Below, piece by piece: positions 57,401-64,000 of a DNA stretch of 64,000 nucleotides. The stretch spans positions 124,001 through 188,000 of the forward strand of contig NZ_CAJYPS010000027.1 in NCBI RefSeq assembly GCF_913777145.1, written 5' to 3'. This DNA is from an uncultured Roseateles sp. Its GTDB lineage: Bacteria > Pseudomonadota > Gammaproteobacteria > Burkholderiales > Burkholderiaceae_C. The notes beneath the pieces are model-generated. The model saw only the letters and a program-made list of their open reading frames with translations. It did no database searches and was not told the DNA's origin. How positions within the stretch are numbered: position 1 is the stretch's first letter; the number at the start of each line of letters is the position of its first letter. A program made the translations under genes and the position numbers.

Positions 57401-59416
57401 ATGCCCGCATCCGAGGCCCCCACCCCGCCCGACCGCCTGCGCCTGGCCCGCCGCCAGTGGCTGGACCAGGGCGACGTGGCCGAGGGCCTGCTCGCCCCGC
57501 CGCTGCAGGCCAGCTGGGCCCGCTGCCGCGCACTGGGCCTGCAGCCCCAGGGCCGGCCCCAGGGCGCGCCCCATGCCAGCGCCGCCCAGCTCGCACGGGC
57601 GCTGGAGCACCGCCACGCGCTGGTGTCGCACGCCCGGCCGGTGATGGCCTTTCTGAACGAGCAGGTGCAGGGCAGCGACAACCTCGTGCTGCTGGCCGAT
57701 GCACAGGGCCTGCTGCTGCACGCCCAGGGTGACCTGCAGTTCGCCGACCGCGCCGCCCGCGTCGCGCTGCGCCCCGGCGCGCTCTGGAGCGAGCAATGGC
57801 GCGGCACCAACGCCATAGGCACGGCGCTGGCCGAGGGTCAGCCGCTGGTCGTGCATGCCGGCGAGCACTACCTGGAGCGCAACGGCTTTCTGACCTGCGC
57901 CGCCGCCCCCATCGCCGACCCCGGCGGCCAACTGCTAGGCGTGCTGGACATCTCCGGCGACCGCCGCGGCTACCACCGCCACACGCTGGCCCTGGTGCGC
58001 AGCGGCGCGCGCATGGTGGAGCACCAGCTCTTCAGCGCGCGGCATCGCGCCGGCATCGTGATGCGGCTGCACGCGCAGGCCGAGGGCCTGGGCACCATCA
58101 CCGAGGGACTGGTGGCGCTCAGCGAGGACGGCTGGATCGTCGGCGCCACCACCGCCGGCCTGGAGCTGCTGGGCCTGACGCGCCACGACATAGGCGCGGC
58201 CACCGTGGAGCGCGTGTTCGGCTGCGAGCTGCCCCAGTTGCTGGCCCAGGGTGCAGCGCCCCGCCCCCTGCCCCGCCCAGCGGGCGCCGCCGGCCACGCG
58301 CCGCCGCTGTGGATGCGCCTGGAGCCCGGCCACACGCTGCGGCGCCACCCATCACCCAGCCACTCCGGCGCCCCCCGCCCGGCGCCACCAGCGGTGGACG
58401 ACACCGCCTGGCGCCCCGTGCCCACGCCCCCACGAGCGGCCGCCTCGCCAGCCGATGCGCTGGCCGCGCTGGACAGCGGCGACCCCGCCTGGCGCGCGCT
58501 GCTGGCCCGCGCCCGCCGCGTGCTGGACAAGCCCGCCATCCCGCTGCTGCTGCACGGCGAAACCGGCACCGGCAAGGACGTGCTGGCCCGCGCGCTGCAC
58601 GCCAGCAGTGCCCGCCGCGCCCAGCCCTTTGTGGCCGTGAACTGCGCGGCCCTGCCCGAGGCGCTGATCGAGGCCGAGCTCTTCGGCTACCGCCCCGGCG
58701 CCTTCACCGGCGCCAGCCGCCAGGGCGCCCCCGGCCGCCTGCGCGAGGCCCACGGCGGCACGCTGTTTTTGGACGAGATCGGCGACATGCCGCTGGCGCT
58801 GCAGGCCCGGCTGCTGCGCGTGCTGGAAGACCGCCAGGTCACGCCGCTGGGCGGCGGCGCCCCCGTGGCCGTGGACTTCCGGCTGATCTGCGCCAGCCAC
58901 AGGCGGCTGAAAGACGAAGTCGCCGCCGGCCGCTTCCGCGAAGACCTGTATTACCGCCTCGCCGGCCTCACGCTCAGCCTGCCACCGCTGCGCGAACGCA
59001 CGGACTTGAGCGAGTTGCTCGCACGCCTGCTGCACACCGAGGCGCCTGATCGCAGGCTGGAGGTGGACACCGAGGCGCTGGCCCTGCTGACCCGCTGCCG
59101 CTGGCCGGGCAATGTGCGCCAACTGGCCCAGATGGTGCGCACCGCGGTGGCGCTGCTGGACGATGACGCGACGCGGCTGACGCTGGAGGCGTTGCCAGAG
59201 GACTTGCGGGCGGAGGTGGTGGGGGAGGCGCCGTTGGCACCGGCCGCTGGAGCTGGGGCCGCTGCGGCAGTGGCCGCTCATGCCGAGGTTGAGGACCTGC
59301 GCCAGCTCACCGATGCGCGCATACGGGCGACGCTGGCGGCGGTGGGGGGGAATGTGTCGGAGGCGGCGAGGCGGCTGGGGGTGAGCCGAAATACGTTGTA
59401 CCGGAGGGTCAAGTAG
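57401..59416 (+). CDS. AcoR-like sigma-54-dependent transcriptional activator
   Basis: A 671-residue enhancer-binding protein. The N-terminal GAF-type sensor (about 75-200; GAWWSEQWRGTNAIGTAL-like LWSEQWRGTNAIGTALAEGQ and YHRHTLALVRSGARMVE) matches AcoR. A PAS-like segment follows (ITEGLVALSEDGWIVGAT), then the AAA+ domain with Walker A GETGTGKD, the sigma-54 contact loop GAFTGA, Walker B GGTLFLDEIGD and a Fis-type HTH at the end (NVSEAARRLGVSRNTLYRR). It should activate the divergent dehydrogenase when aldehyde, acetoin or alcohol signals are sensed. Confidence 0.94.
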   Translation: MPASEAPTPPDRLRLARRQWLDQGDVAEGLLAPPLQASWARCRALGLQPQGRPQGAPHASAAQLARALEHRHALVSHARPVMAFLNEQVQGSDNLVLLADAQGLLLHAQGDLQFADRAARVALRPGALWSEQWRGTNAIGTALAEGQPLVVHAGEHYLERNGFLTCAAAPIADPGGQLLGVLDISGDRRGYHRHTLALVRSGARMVEHQLFSARHRAGIVMRLHAQAEGLGTITEGLVALSEDGWIVGATTAGLELLGLTRHDIGAATVERVFGCELPQLLAQGAAPRPLPRPAGAAGHAPPLWMRLEPGHTLRRHPSPSHSGAPRPAPPAVDDTAWRPVPTPPRAAASPADALAALDSGDPAWRALLARARRVLDKPAIPLLLHGETGTGKDVLARALHASSARRAQPFVAVNCAALPEALIEAELFGYRPGAFTGASRQGAPGRLREAHGGTLFLDEIGDMPLALQARLLRVLEDRQVTPLGGGAPVAVDFRLICASHRRLKDEVAAGRFREDLYYRLAGLTLSLPPLRERTDLSELLARLLHTEAPDRRLEVDTEALALLTRCRWPGNVRQLAQMVRTAVALLDDDATRLTLEALPEDLRAEVVGEAPLAPAAGAGAAAAVAAHAEVEDLRQLTDARIRATLAAVGGNVSEAARRLGVSRNTLYRRVK

Positions 59417-59591
59417 GGGACCAGGGCTGAGATTGAAGACCTGACCCCGGACTCTTGTACGCGAAGCGATGGCCTGACGAGTGAGGCCCCTGCGGGGATT
59501 TCTGGCTTGCCGCTTGCAAGTGGCAAGCCTTTCACCAGGCACAAAGCAGCCCGCAGTGGGCTGCCTTGTGTCCGGGCTCAGCCCCCGCGGG
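59417..59591. repeat. Intergenic double-hairpin repeat, copy C
   Basis: GGCTTGCCGCTTG / CAAGTGGCAAGCC (59504-59529) and CACAAAGCAGCCC-GCAGT-GGGCTGCCTTGTG (59540-59570; 12 of 13 pairs), then TCCGGGCTCAGCCCC. The flanks match copies A and B, while most of both stems has changed and still pairs. The bases 59417-59503 show nothing else. Confidence 0.8.
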
Positions 59592-59914
59592 CGACCTACT
59601 TTCTGGCCCGCCAGAAAGTAGGCAAAGAGCGGCCCCTGCTCCGCCGCCCCTCGCTGCGCGAGGGGTTCCCTGCGTGCCCAAGCGCCTGCAGGCGCTTGGT
59701 CCTTCGGCGGGCGTCGTGAAGCACGCAGGTGCTGCACTCGGTCCTGCCTCAGTGCATCAAACGGCGAGGCCGCGGCCAACTCGCTTCGTTCGTTTCACTC
59801 ACTCCGCTCAGACAAGGGCCGCGAGTCAGTTCTTGAAGCGTGCTATGCACGCGCCTCGCCGTTCTGCGCTTCTCGGCGGCGCCGAAGGGGAACCCCGGAA
59901 CAGCCAATAGCCGG
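59592..59914 (+). repeat. AGAAAGT-hairpin repeat, left copy (inverted pair 1)
   Basis: About 320 bp that match 61494-61788 in reverse. It opens with CCTACTTTCTGGC-CC-GCCAGAAAGTAGG, then GGCAAAGAGCGGCCCC. It contains GGGCCGCGAGTCAGTTCTTG, shared almost exactly with the other copy, and ends AACAGCCAATAGCCGGA just before a strong terminator. Open frames inside it are low-complexity and are not called as genes. Confidence 0.8.
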
Positions 59915-59920
59915 AGGCCC

Positions 59921-59959
59921 AAAGCAAAGAGCCGGTCTGACGACCGGCTCTTTGCTTTT
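59921..59959 (-). terminator. Terminator of the three-gene cassette
   Basis: AAAGCAAAGAGCCGGTC-TGAC-GACCGGCTCTTTGCTTT: a perfect 17-bp stem with a 4-base loop, 17 bases after the HEPN-like gene's stop. It has Ts on the plus-strand side and a shorter T-run on the minus-strand side, so it may work in both directions. Confidence 0.8.
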
Positions 59960-59975
59960 GTGGATTAACGTGGAG

Positions 59976-60629
59976 CTAACCGGCTTGCGTTACTTTTCGC
60001 GTAGGCACGGTTGAGCGCAAAGTTAGAGATCGCTTCTTATTGCTCCCGAAGCGCATGAGGCTCTTAATTCGAGCGCGATATGTTTCGACAAGATCGTAAG
60101 TAAGAGATATCTGACCACCCACCGACCAAGGGCATGCAAGGCCATGCACAGTGAAACGATTGACCATTTTTTGGTTCACGGAGCGAGCCCCGTGCGCGTA
60201 AGCGTTTCGGACTGCCGAAACCTCGACAATGCCGGCAAGCCCACCAAGAACCTTTGACCAGTCGTGGCCAGTTGCGTCGAGAAGCTTCTTTCCCCAAGAC
60301 TCGATTCCCCCAATGAGGTCTTCGTCATCTCTAAGACCTAACTTCAGTCGGCCATAAGATTCCGCGAGAGCATACGTCGCGCCAAGAACCAACGAAAAGA
60401 GAACATCGTGGTTACGCAGAGCTTTCAAGTGATCTGAAAGAGCAACGGAGTAAGTGCTCGGGCCTTCTGTCGTAACAAGCGAGAGTTCTTTCTTCTCTTT
60501 TACCTCGAGCGATGACCAAAGCAGCTCCTCTCGGTCGAACGCGATGCGCGAACTCTCAAGGAAACGTGTAATCCGTTTCCACTCATCCCAGATGAGCTTT
60601 TCTTCAGGCTTGGCAACGGTGGACGACAT
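59976..60629 (-). CDS. HEPN-like protein (R-x4-H motif), lower-GC cassette
   Basis: A 217-residue, mainly helical protein with no signal peptide. VRNAYAHG (R141-N-x3-H146) fits the R-x4-6-H motif of HEPN ribonucleases and toxins, including the Asn that often follows the Arg. GLRDDEDLIGGIESWGKKLLDATG could be part of the helical bundle. Codon use is far less GC-rich than in the neighbours, which suggests acquisition. It is the last of three genes and is followed by a strong terminator. A defence or toxin role is inference only. Confidence 0.7.
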   Translation of the reverse strand: MSSTVAKPEEKLIWDEWKRITRFLESSRIAFDREELLWSSLEVKEKKELSLVTTEGPSTYSVALSDHLKALRNHDVLFSLVLGATYALAESYGRLKLGLRDDEDLIGGIESWGKKLLDATGHDWSKVLGGLAGIVEVSAVRNAYAHGARSVNQKMVNRFTVHGLACPWSVGGQISLTYDLVETYRARIKSLMRFGSNKKRSLTLRSTVPTRKVTQAG

Positions 60630-60711
60630 GCAATCCCTAACGTTTAAAATAACCGTCCTTGCGCGGCTTCATGCGCAAGGACTGGTGGAATGATGGGCTG
60701 GGCCACGCTGG

Positions 60712-60945
60712 TTACGCACCAACTCTCGGCTCGATTTCTTTCAGGTATGCGAGAAGAGCCTTGAATTGCTCCTTTGTAACGGCAACTGGATAGCCAGCGG
60801 GCACTGAGCGAAGAATATCGTGACGATCAACAGTCAGTAGACCTTTTCTCAAATAGTCTTTGTAGTCCTCGATGGACATATTGCCCATCGCATGAATGTC
60901 GACGGCAACAACGTCTTGCTTTTGAGCGAATGTCTCGTAGGCCAT
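60712..60945 (-). CDS. Small hypothetical protein of the cassette
   Basis: A 77-residue soluble protein: MAYETFAQKQDVVAVDIHAM, then MSIEDYKDYLRKGLLTVDRHDILRSVPAGYPVAVTKEQFKALLAYLKE. It is acidic and helix-prone at the end. GGGAGG sits 6 bases before the ATG at 60945, which beats the longer frame from 60975. No family is recognised. Codon use is lower in GC. It lies 14 bp after the first cassette gene and 82 bp before the HEPN-like gene, where an antitoxin might be expected. Confidence 0.65.
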   Translation of the reverse strand: MAYETFAQKQDVVAVDIHAMGNMSIEDYKDYLRKGLLTVDRHDILRSVPAGYPVAVTKEQFKALLAYLKEIEPRVGA

Positions 60946-60959
60946 AGATACCTCCCTTG

Positions 60960-61232
60960 TTAGTCTTCGTGGCAATGCTGGGTAAGGCCGGCATTGCCGG
61001 GTTCAGATGAAAGCGCCTTCACCGCTGCGTCGAAGGCAGCGCGCTCACCGCCTTGTAAGACGGGAAAATGCTGCCTTGATAGCGGAGCACTCGCGGAAAG
61101 CGGGACAATCGAAGCGATACCGCTATTAGGCGTTTGCCAAGGCGACGATACGACGAGATAACTGTGATAGGGAATCGGCATGCCGAATTGGTCTTGCTGC
61201 GCTCCCCAGTACTTCACGACGGCTTTGATCAT
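60960..61232 (-). CDS. Small hypothetical protein, first gene of the cassette
   Basis: A 90-residue soluble protein: MIKAVVKYWGAQQDQFGMPIPYHSYLVVSS, then PNSGIASIVPLSASAPLSRQHFPVLQGGERAAFDAAVKAL and a tail QHCHED that could bind metal. AAGGAG lies 6 bases before the ATG at 61232. No family is recognised. It is followed 14 bp later by the 77-residue gene. Confidence 0.65.
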   Translation of the reverse strand: MIKAVVKYWGAQQDQFGMPIPYHSYLVVSSPWQTPNSGIASIVPLSASAPLSRQHFPVLQGGERAAFDAAVKALSSEPGNAGLTQHCHED

Positions 61233-61493
61233 TGCGACTCCTTGTGTGTGACCCAACGTGTTCTGGAGCGACTGTTCGCGCCGGCTATGCAGTCGGCGTG
61301 CCGCATGAAAACTGTGACCAACCGCTCCCAAGCAGTTGATATTGAATGATTTCTTTCTGCCGCTGACGTACTAATCGCCCGTTAAATTTCTGGCAAAAGC
61401 GGCGCGTTTTTACAAGTGGCGTGCGGTGCAATGTTCGTGACGCTGCGCCAAGTTGCCCATCCAGGTTTGCCCGCCGCGGCAGCGGCGGGCATT
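61233..61493. other. Leader region of the cassette, with hairpin
   Basis: The spacer between the cassette and the right repeat copy is AT-richer and should hold the cassette promoter, though no clear -35/-10 pair is seen. TGCCCGCCGC-GGCA-GCGGCGGGCA (61468-61491), a perfect 10-bp stem, closes the repeat copy as the terminator at 59921 closes the other. Confidence 0.5.
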
Positions 61494-61788
61494 TCGGCTG
61501 TTGGCTGTTCTGGGCTTCCCCTTTGGAGCCGCCGAGCATCACAGGGCGCCGAGGCACGTGCGCAGCACGCTTCAAGAACTGACTCGCGGCCCCTGTCTGA
61601 GCGTAGTGAACGCAGCGAGTTGGCCGCGACCGAGGTGACCGAGACTGAGGCGGGACCGAGCGCAGCACCTGCGCGCTGCGCGACGCCTGCCGAAGGACAC
61701 GCGCATGCCAGCGCGCGTCGCGCAGCGAGGGGCGGCGGAACGGGGGGCCGCTCTTTGCCCACTTTCTGGCGGAACAGAAAGTGGGTCG
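61494..61788 (-). repeat. AGAAAGT-hairpin repeat, right copy (inverted pair 1)
   Basis: About 295 bp matching 59592-59914 in reverse. Read on the minus strand it opens CCCACTTTCTG-TTCCGC-CAGAAAGTGGG, GGCAAAGAGCGGCCCC, and ends AACAGCCAACAGCCGAA. The stem differs from the left copy by paired changes. With the left copy it brackets the three-gene cassette. Confidence 0.8.
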
Positions 61789-61865
61789 GCCGCCGGGACG
61801 AAATCCCGGCATGGGCCTGGCCATGAGCAGCGCCATTTCTCAACCTCCAATTCCTGCTGCTTTTG

Positions 61866-62440
61866 CGACGAGCCTTTGAACTCGGGGCACCGCCGCGGGA
61901 GTCCGCCCCGCGAGGGCGGGTAACTTTTCTCTGTCGCGCCAGAGAAAAGTCACCAAAAGAGGAGCACTAATTCCACAGCCACTGCGAGCCCGCATGATCG
62001 GGCGCAGCGGCCTGGAGGTCAGAAGCGAGCCGCTGCGCTCTCGCGGTGGACTTGTGACGAGCGCCAGCCCTCGCCCCTTCACGCCGGTCAAGGCGCGGCT
62101 GCACGCCGACGCCTGAGGGTGTCGAAGCAAATACGCGCTGCGCCGCACGAGCGGCGCAGCATTTGCATTGCTCGTGAGCACGGCGTGCAGCCGCGCGTCG
62201 GACGGCACACAGGCTCAAGCTCGCCGGGCGATGACAAGTCCACCGCGAGAGCGCAGCGGCTCGCTTCTGCGCGCACGGCCAGCGTCCGTTGAATTGGTGG
62301 ACCGCCATGCAGTCCCCGAGCGCGGTGCGGTTCAGCGCATCTTCTTTGGTGACTTTCTTCTGGGCGCGACCAGAAGAAAGTTACCCGCCCTCGCGGGGCG
62401 GATTCCCGCGGCGGTGCTACGAGTTGCAAAGGCTCGTTGC
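61866..62440. repeat. Nested inverted repeat of about 575 bp (pair 2)
   Basis: Outer arms 61866-61962 and 62342-62440 are about 100 bp each and match closely. A perfect 35-bp inner pair lies at 62021-62055 and 62234-62268. CTGCGCCG-CACGAG-CGGCGCAG sits near the centre (about 62148). Each outer arm has its own ACTTT..CAGA/AGAAAGT hairpin (61923-61950 and 62353-62382). No coding sequence is supported inside. Confidence 0.8.
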
Positions 62441-62579
62441 AAAGCAGACCCAGCCAACAAACCGCCAAACACGAACAAGCAAGCAGGGCCAGGTCATGCC
62501 CCATGCCCCAAAACCGCAGCGAGCCCAGAGGCACCCCAGCCACACCCCCTTCACACCCCACCGCTAAGCTCCCCACCCC
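62441..62579. other. Spacer before phoD
   Basis: This spacer is C- and A-rich on the plus strand, with no clear promoter, ribosome site or repeat. Nothing can be named in it. Confidence 0.4.
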
Positions 62580-64000
62580 ATGAGCCCCCGCCCCTCCTGG
62601 TCCCCCACCCGCCGCAGCCTGCTGCAAACCATACTCGCCACCGGCAGCGCCCCCGCCCTGCTGCTGCACCACCACACCGCCCGCGCCGAGGCAGCCGCCG
62701 CCACCGCCGAGCCGCTGTTCGCGCTGGGCGTGGCCTCGGGCAGCCCGCGGCATGACCGGCTGGTGCTGTGGACCCGGCTGCTGCGCGAGGAAACGCCGCT
62801 GCCGCCCGCCGTGCCCGTGCAATGGGAGCTGGCCGAGGAAGAGGGCTTCACGCGCGTGGTGGCGCGCGGCGAGGAGGTGGCCGAGGCCGACTGGGCGCAC
62901 AGCGTGCATGCCGAGCCGCAGGGCCTGAAGCCGGACCGCTGGTACTGGTATCGCTTCACGGCCGCCGGCCAGCGCAGCGCCGTGGGCCGCACCCGCACCG
63001 CGCCCGCGCCGGATGCGGCGCCGGGCGGGCCGCTGCGCTTCGTGATCGCATCCTGCCAGCGCTGGGACCACGGCCGCTGGGCCGCGTGGCGGGAGGTGGC
63101 GGCACAGGACAACGACCTGGTGCTGTTCCTGGGCGACTACATCTACGAGAGCGCCACGCCGGCCAAGTCCGACGCGCCGCGCCGGCACATGGGCGGCGTC
63201 TGCCGCACGCTGGCCGACTACCGCCAGCGCTACACGCAGTACAAGCGCGACCCGCAGCTGCAGGCCGCGCATGCGGCCGCGCCCTGGATCTGCACCTGGG
63301 ACGACCACGAGGTGGAGAACGACTACGCGGGCAACCAGTCCGAGCACCTGGAGCCGCATTTCGAGCGCCGCCGCGCGGCGGCCGCCCAGGCCTACTGGGA
63401 GCACCTGCCCTTCCCCAAGTCGGCCCGGCCGCGCCAGGCGGACATGCGCATCCACACGCACTACGACTGGGGCACGCTGGCCCGGCTCATCACGCTGGAC
63501 GACCGCCAGTGGCGCGACCCACAGGTCTGCCCCAAGCCGGGCCAGGGCGGCTCCAACACCGTGAAGCTCAAGGACTGCGCCGAGCTGCTGGACCCGCGCC
63601 GCACGCTGCTGGGCGAGGCCCAAGAGCGCTGGCTGGCCGACAGCTGGGACGCGACCCGCCCCTGGAATCTGCTGGCCCAGCAGACGCTGATGGCGCGCAT
63701 GAACTGGCAGGTGCCGGCCGACGGCCCCGGCCAGTACTGGACCGACGGCTGGGACGGCTACCCTCTGGCCCGCCAGCGCCTGCTGCGCGACCTGCAGGCG
63801 CGCCGCGTGGCCAACACCGTGGTGCTGGGCGGCGACGTGCACGCCAACTACGTGGCCGACCTGAAGCTGGACTACGACGACGCCAGGGCCGCGGTGCTGG
63901 CCACCGAGTTCTGCGGCACCTCCATCAGCAGCCATGGCATGGCGCAGGAGCGCATCGACAAGGCCCTGCCCTTCAACCCGCACATCCACCTCGCCCGCGC
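62580..64000 (+). CDS. phoD: Alkaline phosphatase D (3' partial)
   Basis: The frame runs from an ATG at 62580 to the window edge, about 473 codons, so the C-terminus is missing. A twin-arginine signal (PTRRSLLQTILATGSAPALLL) predicts export. The PhoD N-terminal domain follows (FALGVASGSPRHDRLVLWTRL), then the metallophosphatase body: FLGDYIYES, TWDDHEVENDYAGN, LDDRQWRDPQ and LGGDVHANYVADL. PhoD uses iron and calcium to release phosphate from phosphodiesters or monoesters in the periplasm. No pho box was found upstream; the nested repeat lies there instead. Confidence 0.92.
   Translation, partial: MSPRPSWSPTRRSLLQTILATGSAPALLLHHHTARAEAAAATAEPLFALGVASGSPRHDRLVLWTRLLREETPLPPAVPVQWELAEEEGFTRVVARGEEVAEADWAHSVHAEPQGLKPDRWYWYRFTAAGQRSAVGRTRTAPAPDAAPGGPLRFVIASCQRWDHGRWAAWREVAAQDNDLVLFLGDYIYESATPAKSDAPRRHMGGVCRTLADYRQRYTQYKRDPQLQAAHAAAPWICTWDDHEVENDYAGNQSEHLEPHFERRRAAAAQAYWEHLPFPKSARPRQADMRIHTHYDWGTLARLITLDDRQWRDPQVCPKPGQGGSNTVKLKDCAELLDPRRTLLGEAQERWLADSWDATRPWNLLAQQTLMARMNWQVPADGPGQYWTDGWDGYPLARQRLLRDLQARRVANTVVLGGDVHANYVADLKLDYDDARAAVLATEFCGTSISSHGMAQERIDKALPFNPHIHLAR

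Noticed and set aside
59592..61788. Inverted repeats as ends of a classical transposon or integron
   Set aside because: No transposase or integrase gene lies between or beside them and no target duplication is visible; kept only as a repeat-bracketed cassette.
61285..61850. Several overlapping open frames in the right repeat copy
   Set aside because: They fall inside the AGAAAGT repeat, are low-complexity Arg/Pro-rich, and the left copy does not keep the same frames; they are repeat sequence, not genes.
62088..63989. A 633-codon frame on the minus strand opposite phoD
   Set aside because: phoD on the plus strand has Tat signal and all family motifs; the opposite frame has no recognisable domain and spans the inverted repeat.

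Overview
This window looks like chromosomal DNA from a free-living betaproteobacterium of the order Burkholderiales, closest in style to Roseateles, Mitsuaria or Rubrivivax. The GC content is very high and genes are tightly packed. Several families are typical of that order: an orphan tripartite-tricarboxylate-transporter binding protein, a Burkholderiales-type porin, a bufferin operon, and repeat islands built on AGAAAGT hairpins. The genus is an inference. I see no rRNA, tRNA, CRISPR array, phage or transposase gene.

Layout. 1-10 kb: a hybrid histidine kinase cut by the left edge, a WYL regulator, a DUF805 membrane protein, divergent glpK and glpD with an EamA transporter, then an FNR-type regulator with all four cluster cysteines and an FNR box upstream, followed by a GGDEF-EAL protein. 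10-24 kb: a molybdenum hydroxylase locus (MFS transporter, iorA, iorB, tehA), a short-chain dehydrogenase, a second MFS transporter, a winged-helix ATPase regulator, a signalling cluster (single-domain receiver, histidine kinase, FixJ-type regulator, NarL-like regulator with a degenerate receiver), and a di-haem c-type protein. 24-36 kb: ergothioneine genes egtB and egtD, metallophosphoesterase, SEC-C protein, XdhC, glutathione transferase, periplasmic peroxiredoxin and amidase. 35-37 kb: bufferin operon bufA-bufB-bufC. 37-42 kb: MurNAc and cell-wall recycling (murQ, AmpG-like permease, nagX, GHL10 lipoprotein). 42-52 kb: LacI regulator divergent from a ten-gene operon for ring cleavage, maleylacetate reduction, beta-keto acid cleavage and transport. 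52-59.4 kb: cell-envelope proteins, then an aldehyde dehydrogenase with a sigma-54 promoter divergent from its likely activator.

59.4-62.6 kb differs from the rest. Two roughly 300-bp inverted repeats flank a lower-GC three-gene cassette that ends in a HEPN-like protein (R-x4-H motif). Beside it lies a nested inverted repeat of about 575 bp. A Tat-exported PhoD phosphatase begins after it and runs off the right edge.

How parts may work together. Molybdenum hydroxylase subunits, XdhC and the di-haem protein probably form one periplasmic oxidation system, and the two parts share a CTTAGGGG motif upstream. The ring-cleavage operon carries a beta-keto acid cleavage enzyme but no visible pcaIJ or pcaF, which suggests a different end to the 3-oxoadipate route. 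Three copies of an intergenic double-hairpin element keep their stems through compensating base changes, and one copy separates bufA from bufB.
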